DNA of 64,000 nucleotides, from positions 1,058,632-1,122,631 of the forward strand of contig NW_024037047.1 of the NCBI RefSeq assembly GCF_015706575.1. Direction: 5' to 3'. The DNA comes from Patiria miniata. Lineage: Eukaryota; Echinodermata; Asteroidea; Valvatida; Asterinidae. Within the stretch, counting starts at the first letter, position 1; the number at the start of each line of letters is the position of its first letter. The translations under genes were made by a program, and so were the position numbers. A model generated the notes under the pieces. It was not told where the DNA came from. It did no database searches and worked only from the letters and a program-made list of their open reading frames with translations. Shown here one piece after another: positions 33,350 through 44,400 of this stretch.

Positions 33350-33431
33350 GCTCTACTGAGTGGAGCGTTGAATTACGGGTACCCTTCCATACCAACGGGT
33401 ACCCGTAATTCAACGCTCCACTCAGTAGAGC
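33350..33431. repeat. Short palindrome (GTGGAGCGTTGAATTACGGG)
   Basis: CTCTACTGAGTGGAGCGTTG is mirrored by CAACGCTCCACTCAGTAGAG around a CTTCCATACCAA tip. Confidence 0.85.
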
Positions 33432-33925
33432 TAGGCCCGCCTTAGCCCCATAAATGTGGCCTATTTACTGGACTGCCTCCGTAATCATAGGCCACACATC
33501 CACATGTACAAAAAACGTGTCGACTTTGCCAAATTTTGATTTTCACATTTAGGCTTACTTTTTACGTTTTTTTTTTGCTTTAGAAGCATTCTCACCTTCT
33601 ATATAGGCTAATCAGAAAGTGCTGCCTTTTTCAGATGTCCATTTTTCGTGAAATTTCCGGATACATTTGCACACGTTTGCGTATCAAAATTTCAACATGA
33701 AATTTCACAAAAATTAAACATCTGAAAAAGGCAGCACTTTCTGATTAGCCTATATAGAGGGTGAGAATGCTTCTAAAGCAAAAAAAACCTAAAAACTAAG
33801 CCTAAATGTGAAAATCAAAATTTGGCAAAGTCGACACGTTTTTTGTACATGTGGATGTGTGGCCTATGTTTACGGAGGCAGTCCAGTAAATAGGCCACAT
33901 TTATGGGGCTAGGCCCGCCTATAGT
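33431..33925. mobile_element. Foldback of about 490 bp
   Basis: Arms 33,431-33,660 and 33,700-33,925 are near-perfect inverses: CTATATAGGCTAATCAGAAA faces TTTCTGATTAGCCTATATAG. No coding capacity. Confidence 0.88.
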
Positions 33926-33926
33926 A

Positions 33927-34962
33927 TAGGCCTGTTGTGCCCATTCTTGAAAATCACGCATTCTCGAGAATGGGCATGCACATTCTCGAGAATGGGCGCG
34001 CATTCTTAAGAATGAGCGCCCATTCTTAAGAACGAGCACGCGTTCTTAAGAATGAGCGCTCATTCTTAAGATTGGGTGGGAATATCACGTGCACAATTTA
34101 TGAATTTTGCCCAATCTTAACAAACATTGCAAGACATAATTATGTTAAATGAATTGTATAGCGGTTAAAAGGGAAACAATTCATATAAAGAGGAAAGAAA
34201 ATGTTCCATGCTTCTGTACTCGTATAACTACGATAATTTGAATCAAATTAAACCCGTTATTATTGCTTTTTTCTGCCCACTATGGGAAGTTTTGTAATAA
34301 CGGAGGACTGGGAACTAGTCTGGGAAGTGCTTTGTTTAGGCTAGACAAGTTACAAGTCCCTGCATGTATCATATGCGTGCCACGAAAAAAACCCGATGTC
34401 CAGAAGCTGCCAAAATTGCTCTTTTGACCAGATAGAATCCAGCTCTGCGACGTTGTGGTGGGATGTGAACAATAAATTGGTGGCAATTTAAATGGGAAAT
34501 AGCATTAACACTATGGGATGTCGCAGTATTCATTCTCATTCTTCATATTTTTCATTCTTACGTCCCCCCCCCCCCCCCCCCCCCCCCGCTTTTATTATCC
34601 CAAAAATCAGAATTCTTTGCACTAGTATTATTATGTCTCTTATATTTTCCCGGTCCCCGGCCCCCCCCCCCCATATCAATACGCCTTTACTTATCATATC
34701 CACTCTACTTTTCAGCGCCTTGCGTTGCAACAGTATAATTATTGAGAATCAGTGAACGAGGATTCAGCTAGACTTGCCAAGCGCAGCCGGTACTCAGCAT
34801 CGACAAGACCGTTATCTTGTTGCGCATTCTCAAGAATGTGCGCTCAATCTGGAAGAGTTATTTTTTGCCAAGATTGAGCAAGGATCCAGTTGCACATTCT
34901 CAAGAATGTGCATGCCCATTCTCAAGAATGCGTGATTTTCAAGAATGGGCACAACAGGCCTA
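33927..34962. mobile_element. About 1-kb element whose ends are arrays of CATTCTnnAGAATG palindromes
   Basis: Left end GGCCTGTTGTGCCCATTCTT is mirrored by AAGAATGGGCACAACAGGCC at the right. Left array: CATTCTCGAGAATG and CATTCTTAAGAATG units. Right array: CATTCTCAAGAATG. C runs at 34,564-34,587 and about 34,662. Confidence 0.8.
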
Positions 34963-35348
34963 CTTAGAAAATGTTCTTGACTCTCATTCACTCAGTCTCA
35001 ACACCTGTGGCTGTTGTGTGAAACAACCACTGAAGAGTGAAGAGGCGTCTGGAATTGAAAGCATTCTTAACCCTTTAGTGTTTTTTTAACCGTACCGTGA
35101 ACTCGTTTTTTAATCCTTAATATTTTTAAAACGCTGACAAAGTTTGAGACAGGCCTACCTCTGTTTATATCGAAGTTGGTCACTAAAGCACCCGTACCCG
35201 GCCCGTCATGCATGTCACTGTCAGGTACTGAAAGGAAAACAAATCAATAAGTACCCAGAAAACAGCGCCCTCTTTTGCCTACAACAAATAAATTGATGAA
35301 AACTCCATGAGCCTTTCGGGCGCTTGTATCCCCCACCTTGCAAACAGG

Positions 35349-35382
35349 CCCCCCCCCCCCCCCCCGGGGGGGGGGGGGGGGG
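35349..35382. repeat. C17 directly followed by G17
   Basis: A 34-base homopolymer palindrome. Surroundings (35,000-36,100) show no gene. Confidence 0.85.
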
Positions 35383-36119
35383 TACGAGCAAACATGTGCC
35401 TACACAGTTTCTGTCTGTCTTCTTGGGAAAATACTTTAAAAAAAAAGGGGGGGACCATTGACAGTGGTGGTTAATAATTAGTGTGAAAAACATAGCGGAT
35501 AATATCATCTCGTACCCCGGTTCTTGAACCCCTGGGTGCACGTACACCAGTAAGTAGACCTAAACTCATCCGCCAAGCTCATGAATAAAAGTTATACCCT
35601 CAAAATATATGACAAAATCAGCTGTAAAAAGTTACTTTGATGGGCCAATTAAAACAAACAAAAAAAGTTGATCGTCCCCGCGCCGCCCGCTTCCTTTTTT
35701 TTTTAAGACTTCATCATTACTTTTTTTTAAAATTCAGGCATAACATTGTTTCGGAAGTTCAGATACTTCCTGATAAATTAACTAATGTTCAATAAGCACT
35801 TTAAGAATTCTGTGGTCATCAACTATAATAGACAACTACCAAGAACCGTCAACGAAATAAAAAAGGGCCTCCCTTTTAAGGCACATATCGTGTAAGCTAA
35901 TTATGGTTATCATAGTTGAGCCTATATTTTTCAATAAAAAATAAAATGGGGCCTGCGCTCATCCTCCTCTTTTTGAAAAAAAAACCCGGACGACCAAGTA
36001 AGCTTTTTTTTTACTTGGCCTAAAAGACAACCATCCAAAACCAAATGGACCGACCGAAACAAAATAATTAGCTGTCCCTACCCAGTTATCCAAACAAAAC
36101 ACAAAACGAAAACCAGATA

Positions 36120-37780
36120 TAATGACACAATACATAATCCTGTCATTGTTTTTATTAAATAAACACCCAAGTATACCAGAAAAATAATTAAAATGCGCAT
36201 TAATTGTAAAAAAGGTACATTTTAATAAAAGATTCAATACATTTAAAACAATCTTGATTTCAAATATTGTAACCAATACAATCAATGTATTTGATTCTGA
36301 AACCCTGTGAAATTAAAATTATATCTTCATTATTCTGAGGTAGTGAATGAGAATTTAAAAAACCCATAAAACTCAAAATCGATATAATTTTTTCGGAGGT
36401 AATTGGTACTTTTTTGGTTGGTTCTTCTCCTAAATACTCCGCAGGGGAGTTTAAACTGGAGGCCAGAAACACCGGGGCAAAACCCCTTCTCTTAGCGATA
36501 AGTGTTACTGGGTTCTTTAACGTGCATTACACAACACACGGGACCTACGACTTTACATCCCATCCGAAGGACGAAGCAATAATGGTTAAGTGCCTTACTT
36601 AAGGGCACTAATGTCCAGACATTAGATCACACTTAATTGTAAAATAAAAGCATCCTCACAGATAGGGGACTGTAAGTGATACGCATTCAAATTTTCAAAA
36701 TTTTCAAATTCTGTTGAGATTTTGGATCAGTGGATTTTACACTAATTTCAAGAAAACCGTGATAATCCCTGTACAGTACTGATGCCTTTTCATCACGAAA
36801 CACAATTGCATCAATAGCACTCTTTTATTTCCAGAAATCACTCAATTGACTGATTCTTAAAGGGAAGATACAACATTTGCAAATATCAAAAAACGAAATG
36901 ATCCACTTATCACGAAATACCTTACTGGATTGATAGGGAATGACAGTCTAAAGCATCCTGTAAAATTGTGGCTCCTTGTGTGCTGACATTTTCAAGAAAA
37001 ATTGTATTTTTCCAACGCTGGTAGGCCGATCAGCGCTGGAGAAAACTGGCTGTTTTCAAAACCTACTCCATAATTCTTATATTTAGTTATTCCACATCTT
37101 CTTTGCAATTGATTACTCACCTGTGAACGGGTACAAGCCAGCTAAATTGATACTCTGACCGCACAATTCCCCAAAGTCTATAAATTGCTCCATTTCATCT
37201 TAAGTGGGGATAGGGAACCAGACTACAAGAATATAATTGGTTTTCTTGGTTTTTCCAGCATCTACAAGCTAAAAATGTGAAAAAAGTCAGTTTAACAATA
37301 TTTGCTAAAACATATAAATCCTCGAAATGCACTTATTTCTGAAAATTGCAGCAAAAGCCAATGTTGTACATTCCCTTTAATTGGAAATCAACTACATTTC
37401 TTGATTTCTTCGAAATGACAGCAAGCCAGACGAAGTAATTGCACGGGGTGTTTAGAACCAGTACAATCTTTAATCCAAGTAAGTAAAGTTGTTTGATAAT
37501 TATTCTTAGGTTACTTTTGGGATAAGTACAAATGATACTATGCCTTTAAGTAGTGATGAAGCACACTGTCTTTCTAAAATGTAAATGTATAGTTTTTTAA
37601 TAATTATCATGATCATTATCGCATAAATGTTCTTTTTTGTCGTTTAGCTTTGGATTCTTAAAAAAAACTTACAAAAATATGACATCAAAAGAAATAGTAA
37701 AATACTTTTTATTGAGAATGTAAAGTCAAACACCTTTATAACAAGGTCCTTGGGACTTTACGAATTACCTTGTAAGGCAA
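36120..37780. repeat. Segmental duplication unit, copy B, 3' flank
   Basis: Matches 8,650-9,960 in order and orientation, interrupted by the MITE at 36,861 and the element at 37,723. Confidence 0.75.
36861..37376. mobile_element. TTAA-flanked hairpin MITE, copy 4
   Basis: TTAA at 36,857-36,860 and 37,377-37,380; ends AGGGAAGATACAACATTTGC and ATGTTGTACATTCCCT. The empty paralogous site is at about 9,646 (CTGATCGTTGGAAATC). Confidence 0.9.
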
Positions 37781-39685
37781 AAAAAAAAAAAACATGTTTA
37801 GAGTCCCCGCCCGCTTCCTTTTGGGAGGCCACCTCCTGTTTTTTTTTTTTATTAACCGCAAAAGGATAAATGTTCAACAGTGACATCATTTTGGTCTCTT
37901 GATCTGTTGCATATAGCCCATGTAAAACTGTTACGTCATTTCCTGAGTCCAATGGCAGCCATTTCATAAACAAATGGCGGCCATCTTGAAAAACAGCCCA
38001 GTCGCTAAACTTGTTTTTTTTTATTTCGCCTTATAACATGTACCTTAATGTATGAAAAACAAAGGAAAACAAAAGAAAAACTAGAGTTTCGCGTTTGTTT
38101 AGTTACAAACGCAGAGTGGTCGGGCGGACAGCCTTTTCATTATACACTGCCCAGTTAAGTTAAGAATATATGTTTATGTAGAAAAAAGGATCAGGACATT
38201 AAAACCCTTCAAGTACAATCAATGTTTTAAAAAGGTATCTTTAACGGTGTAATAAATTTCAGTAAACATTCTATGTGCACAAAAAGTTATTTTTGGTTTA
38301 ATGACGTCATCAGTCAAAAATGGTGAATGAATACTGATAAAGTTCGGAGAGGATAATTTCTCATTGTAAAGTTAAAATAACGTATGAAAATATGGGAAAT
38401 ATAATTGTTTGTATTAATAACACCTAACTTCCGGTTTGATGACGTATTGATAACACCTAACTTCCGGTTTGATGACATCACAGCATTAGAGATCCAAAGG
38501 TGAACATTGTAATGGATATCATTATGTGGACTTCGGAAATATGACAGGGATCAAATGATAGAATTAAATTAAAACTATGATCTTTTTCAAATTCTCCTTA
38601 AGGCAACTTCCGGTCTGATGACGTCATGAATTTGAAACCTTGCCAAGTTATCTGTGGTTAATCAGAGAATGTCAAGGGGCGATTTGATAAAATTTGGACG
38701 GATGGTTTTACAATTAAAGAAGGGAAACTCTATTTTATGTGCCGATAGGGGGCGCCCTTTCGGATTATGACGTCATCACACTGCTTTTTGCATCTTGCAT
38801 TCCTCACTAAACACTTTCATAATATATATGTCTGTAGTAAAATGCTTCCGCTTTTGAGTTATATTCAGTTTTTATTGCACTTCCGGTAACACCGGAAGTA
38901 AAGGTCAAGCAGTTTTGCGTCCGGGAACACGAAATGTTTCTCACGGTATAGTCTACAACCTCACGAAAAAACGAACACAATACTCTATTTAGTTCACAAG
39001 ATATAAAGCAAACTATTTTGTCAAAATTTGCCCTTAAATTGCTTGTAATTTGATACCTGATGACGTCATGATGACGTAACAAAATTTATAACATCTTCGT
39101 AACACGGTACAAGTTCACACAAGGTTTTGTGATCATACCGTGAACCGTTTGGAAGAAATGTTGCCTTGTTTTGATGTCAGGCTAACGTCTTCATTTGGAA
39201 TTCACCTAACTTTGACCTTCCGGTAGACCCGGAAGTAAAGGTCAAGCGAGTTCACGTACATGACAAAAACTGTTAAGCGTTTAATGGTCTATCTGATTGC
39301 AGAATACAAACATCATTGAATATTTAGTTCAAGAGTTATAGGTGAAAGTAATTGGTCACTTTTTCAGATAAAATCACTTGTAATTTGACACCTGATGACG
39401 TAATCATGACGTCAGAGTAATATGCACCACTAGGGATGAGGGTCGATATATATTGAAAGTTACAAGTTCATACCATATACCGTTTAAGAGAAAACCCGCG
39501 GAGAAGTATTGTCCGGAAAAAAAAAAAAAAGAAAGAAAGAAAGAAAGAAAGAAAGATTAATCGTAACAGATCCAAAGAGTGGTCGGGTTGTGCCCGACCA
39601 CTCAAACAAAGACTTGGGACCTAAAATTTGCTGGATATAAGCAGCATCTTGTATTAACGGTGCTCTTCTTATCAGGGTTTGACTG
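37723..39685. mobile_element. Non-autonomous Tc1/mariner (pogo-like) element, 1.96 kb, TA duplication
   Basis: Flanked by TA (37,721 and 39,686), ends AAGTCAAACACC and GGGTTTGACTG, close to the CAGTCAAACC termini of pogo/Tigger elements. The paralogous empty site is at about 9,968 (ATATATTTAGCTA). Inside are about 330-bp repeats with CTTCCGGT..ACCGGAAGTAAAGGTCAAG, five TGACGTCA motifs and a GAAA microsatellite. No transposase frame. Confidence 0.82.
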
Positions 39686-39784
39686 TATTTAGCTATATTG
39701 AAACTAAATAGTCATAATTTTCTGTGAATTTCTTCTAATCCAAAGATTAGAAAGTTTTCCAAATCTGATTGATAATAATACTAA

Positions 39785-40125
39785 TAATACTAACAATTTG
39801 GGAGGCTAATCATCCTTACTTGCAGCTGGTATGCTGAATTGCGAAGGACGCATCCACAACGTGGTCGGGCCGCTGGCACGTAAAGGCGCCTATGGCTGCC
39901 GGCCGCATCGACCCATATATGACCACGGAGCACAGCCTGAGATCGAAAGTGTTTGATTTTTCCGGAAGGAGGAAAACCGGAGGGCCCGGAGAAAAACCCT
40001 CTTGGCACAGAGGAGAACCAACGCACAACTCTACTCACATGTGATCCGCAGCCAGGATTCGAACCGTGGTCACCTTGGTGAGAGGCGAGCGCTTTACGCA
40101 CAAGCCACCCATGCCACCCAATAAA
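39785..40125 (-). mobile_element. tRNA-derived SINE, full length
   Basis: The minus strand reads GGCATGGGTGGCTTGTGCGT (A box), then GGTTCGAATCCTGGC (B box) and a body with GTTTTTCTCCGG..CTCCGGTTTTCCTCC. A second copy is at 52,975-53,712. Confidence 0.85.
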
Positions 40126-40229
40126 CAAAACGATAAACATTTTGAATATAATCCTCCACCATCCCTCTAGCAAAAGATGATACATGTGCAGGCAATTTAA
40201 GTCAGATCTCTATGCTAATGGCAAAAGTG

Positions 40230-40990
40230 GATTTCATAAGATGGAATTTTGCGTCGGAGTGATGTAAATCGAATTAGGTTTTTGCCCTTCACCGACGTAT
40301 AAACACTGTAAACTCAGTGTATTACCTCCAAAGTTAAGGTTTGACACAAATCACTCAGGTGGGACTCGAACCCACGACCTCCTGCTTTCTAGTGCAGATG
40401 TCTTACCACTCGACCACTAGGCTAACAGCATCTGTTAGCTAGTTCGAATCTGATATACATAGTAGCCGGTACCGTATTAAAGAGGTTGTGGAATGCTCGA
40501 AGACATTTCCGTCATTTTTTGGGTATATGTAGCCTAAGGTGTGATGAAATAAAAACGACTATTGTTTCTGTCATAAAATGAGTACAAAAGATACTTTTGA
40601 GAGCTGTTTTTCAAGTCCTGTCATGCCTGTTTCGACCCGAATGTGCAATTTGTGTAAACGTCATCGTTACGGGCAGCAAACAAAACACAGTAAATCGTGA
40701 CGTAATAAACAGGACTCCCGATGCAGAGTAGCATAAACGAGTCCTGTTTATTATGTCACCATTTACTGTGTTTTGTTTGCTGCCCGCAACGACGACTTTT
40801 ACACAAATTGCATGTTCGGGTCGAAACAGGACCTGAAAAATAGCTCTCAAAAGTACCCTTTGTACTCATTTCATGACAGAAACAATAGTCGTTTTTATTT
40901 CATCACACCTTAGGCTACATATACCCCAAAAATGACGGAAATGTCTTCGGGCATTCCACAACCGCTTTAACTATTCATAAGAATTCAATA
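40230..40990. mobile_element. tRNA-like MITE (family of 3,162), interrupted
   Basis: TTTCATAAGATGGAATTTTG..GATGTAAATC at the left, ACTATTCATAAG at the right. A tRNA-like core on the minus strand (about 40,353-40,422) again has an 8-base anticodon loop. Split by the foldback at 40,481. Confidence 0.75.
40481..40966. mobile_element. TTAA-flanked foldback, 486 bp
   Basis: TTAA at 40,477-40,480 and 40,967-40,970; ends AGAGGTTGTGGAATGC and GCATTCCACAACCGCT. Arms of about 235 bp are near-perfect inverses meeting near 40,730. The related element at about 3,460 (GGTACCGTAATTAAACTA, inverse strand) is the empty site. Confidence 0.88.
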
Positions 40991-41024
40991 CCCAATGTGC
41001 AAATTCCAGTTAAAACTAGTTCCA

Positions 41025-41135
41025 CTGGAACGGTGACTGGTTTTGAAGTGGTTTAACTGGTTTGAAGTGGTTTAACTGGTTTTGAGGTGATTTAACTGGT
41101 TCTGAACTGGTTTAACTTGTTGAACTGGTTTTGAA
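41025..41135. repeat. AACTGGTT minisatellite behind ACCS B
   Basis: Short version of 10,085-10,650, same position relative to exon 13. Confidence 0.8.
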
Positions 41136-41265
41136 CTGTCCCCATGAAATGAAAAATCTTAACTTTAGGGAATTCAGACATAAGGAATAAAGAAATGACT
41201 AAATCTAAAATATATGAAGAACCAAGATGAGAATTTTGAATACTTCTATCTTGTTTTGGCTCTGT

Positions 41266-41402
41266 CTACTTCATGTTGGCTTTGTACTCTTTGTAGAGTT
41301 CAGGATTCTCCGTTTTCCATTTATCCGCCGTGTTCTTCTCCAGCCAATCAGAGGAGGAGATCTCAGTCTTCAGCTGGGAGAGCAGACCTTCCAGAGACAT
41401 GC
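41266..41402 (-). CDS. ACCS: ACCS copy B terminal exon 13
   Basis: 137 nt, acceptor TTTAAG, phase 1 in, stop TAG at 41,266-41,268. Encodes MSLEGLLSQLKTEISSSDWL and on to KANMK. The charged helical tail has no domain I recognise. Confidence 0.9.
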
Positions 41403-44400
41403 CTTAAACAAATGAATGATGGAGAGAATAAGAAAAAATTTAAAAAAAGGAAGTTATTCATGGCATATACATTATCCCCAACTCCCCAGCCTAATTTACT
41501 AGAAACCATACCCATTCTGGCAAATTCCAACACCCACATGGGAAATTGTACACACACACTGTTGGACTTAGTTTCTGGAGGTATGCCAACCCCAGTGTAA
41601 AAGACCATCAGTTTAGGGGTACAGTACCTATCCCAACAGATTTAAACAAAACCTGCTGTTGGACTTTGATGGGTTGAGTTCGGTTGGGGTTACTGCAATG
41701 AATCCAAATCAGTTGTTAAAGGTAGAGTACATTTACAGCTATCTAAAAAGTAACTGACAAAATTATTGCTGAAAAGCCAAGTTGGTTTAAACATGGTAAT
41801 GGCACTAAACTCCCTGTGAAGTTATTCCTTCTGGCATGCTGTCATTTTGAAGAAAACAATAAAAGAAGGCCATTTCCAAAGATGCATCAAGTGACGCATT
41901 TTTAGAAAGTTTGGTGTAGTTGATTTGTAATTCGGAGAATGCAAGGATGAATGCGTGCAAGCGTTGACACGACGCACTAGCGGTTGCTATTATTCGTCCG
42001 TTCAGTGCGTGACATCACGTAGCTGCAATCGGCTGAAGGAAAACCTGTCCTGGACACCGATTTCGGGCGCAATTCAAAACGTGACTCGGCAACATTTGAA
42101 TCGAAACCGAGATCCTAGAATATTGTTTTCTCAGAATATACAGCATTCACTGAGCTAAAACCTCATCAAGACAGTTGTTAAGCACCCGTCTTGAGATTTT
42201 GAGCACTTTTGTTGCTTCAAAAGAAACAAACGCACAAATGACAATTGATCTACTCCACCTTTTAACAGGCATATGTATTTGAGGAGAGAAGCAAAACAAA
42301 ATGATGTAGAAAAAAAACCAGTTGACATATCAATTGGAATGGCATAAATGAGGATCAAGTTGCACGGAGGTACTTTGTTTTCTGCAGCGGGCAACCAATG
42401 TATTTGTAACAATAGAAAAGTTAATTTTTGCTCTACGAACTCTGAGGGGTCGGTTGGGGGACAAGGGGGGGGGGGGGGCAAGGGGGAGGGGACAGAGGAC
42501 AGAGGTTTCGCCTCGGCTGCTATTTGCCCTTGGGTGCTAAAAACACCCTATCCTCCATCACAGCAGTCAACAGTTGTTAAAGCGCGCAAGCATTCGCACG
42601 AAGCACACGCGGTTGCTTTAATTCGTCGGATCAGTGCAATGGGCTAGTGAGAACGTATCTCGGACGCTGGATTCAGGCCAAATTCAAAACGTGATTCAGC
42701 AACTTTTGATTTGAAATCGAGATCCTAGAATGTTGTTTTTCTCAAAAAATGCAGCTGAAGCTAAGCTGAAACTTCATCAGATTTGTTGTTCAGCATCCTT
42801 CTTCAGATATTGAGCACTTTTGTTGCTTCAAACGAACAAAATGCACAAATTACAAATGATGGACTCAACCTTTAAATGTACCTTGCCAACTATACAAACA
42901 CGTACCTTGGGCGGAGTCTGAAGGGCCTGCGCCTTTGCTCTCATCACTTACAGCTGTTGCAGAGGACAGTTTCTTGTTTTCTTCTAGAAGCGCGTTGCAG
43001 CTCTTCTTAAGCCTTCCCATGGCTACGGAGACAAGACAAAGCGAGTCTAGTAAAGCAGGTCCCACAGTACACCAAATAATCTACTCAACGATTCACAACG
43101 GCTATTCACTTGATGTCTTTCCATGCAACTGGTGTACACAATGGGCCGGATTTTAATAGCCCACTACAGTGTGATCCTATACGGTAGCACTGCCGGACTC
43201 TTCACCAGCCAACAAAAAAAAGTAAAGTCTGTCCCGAGCCAATGTGGCTCATCAGGCCGGCGTTTATCTCCGGTTTCAGTAGCATGAAACGACTGAGAAT
43301 GTTTCTACTCCCCCTGGATGGGATGCTAGTCCATCGCAGGTTACTCCCCAGCTAATGCCGGTACCCATTTATACTCCTGGGTGGAGAGGGGCAAGTGGGG
43401 GTGAAGTGCCTTGCCCAAGGACACAATATATGACCAGTGGCTGGATTCGAACCCCGGACCCTCTGATCATGAGTCACGAACCCTAACCACTAGGCCACAC
43501 ACTCCCCTCACTATTAGCCAACAACCAGGCTAATAACGTGTGTCTGTTGTACAGTTCTTTCCACTGAAGCTAGGTCTCCAAGCACTTCACAGGACAACCC
43601 CTGTTCATCAGGCCACGAGACCACTTCTCTGCAGCTGAGATCAGTGCAATCTAGTCTCATGAGTCAACTCCAACAGATATCCAGATCATACTCCCGAGTG
43701 GAGAGAGGCAATTGTAGTTAAAAGGAAAATACAACATTTGCAAACATCAAAAAATAAAACCTACCAAATTGTTTTGAAATACCTTGCTGGACTGTTAGTG
43801 AATGACAGTCTCAGGCATCAGGTAAAATCATGGCACCTGGTATACTGTCATTTTAAAAAAAAAGGTGGTATTTTCGTATCAATTTCCAATGCTGGTCGGC
43901 CGACCAGCGTCGGTTGGCCGACCAGGGAAAAAACTGGCTTTTTTTCAAATACTGGCCCAAGTTGACCATATTTAGTTAGTCCGCATTTGTTTGCAATCGA
44001 TTACACACCGATGAACGGGTACAAGCCAGCTAGACTGGTTCCTTGACCTAAGGAATAAAGAAATGGAGTCAGGGAACCAGACTACAGGGAAAGTGCATGA
44101 TTGTTTTTCTTGGTTTTTATAGCATCTACGAACCCAAAATGTCAAAAAAGTCAGTGTAACAATATTTGTTACATATTGCCAACCCCCCAAATCCATCCAT
44201 TTCTGAAAATTACAGCAAAAGCAAATCATGTATATTCCCTTCAGTGTTTTGCCAAGAACACAAACACAGCAAAAACAACTTGATGTGAAGCCATTTTGTG
44301 CAATCAATGAGAACACTCTTGATCAAATTACTACCCTTGATTGTTCTGCCAGTAACGATTCTTGAACAGTTCAATAGCCCTAAGACGTAATGACGTCACG

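Noticed and set aside
33935..34060. Heat-shock elements
   Set aside because: TTC/GAA spacing is four bases, not the two of heat-shock elements.
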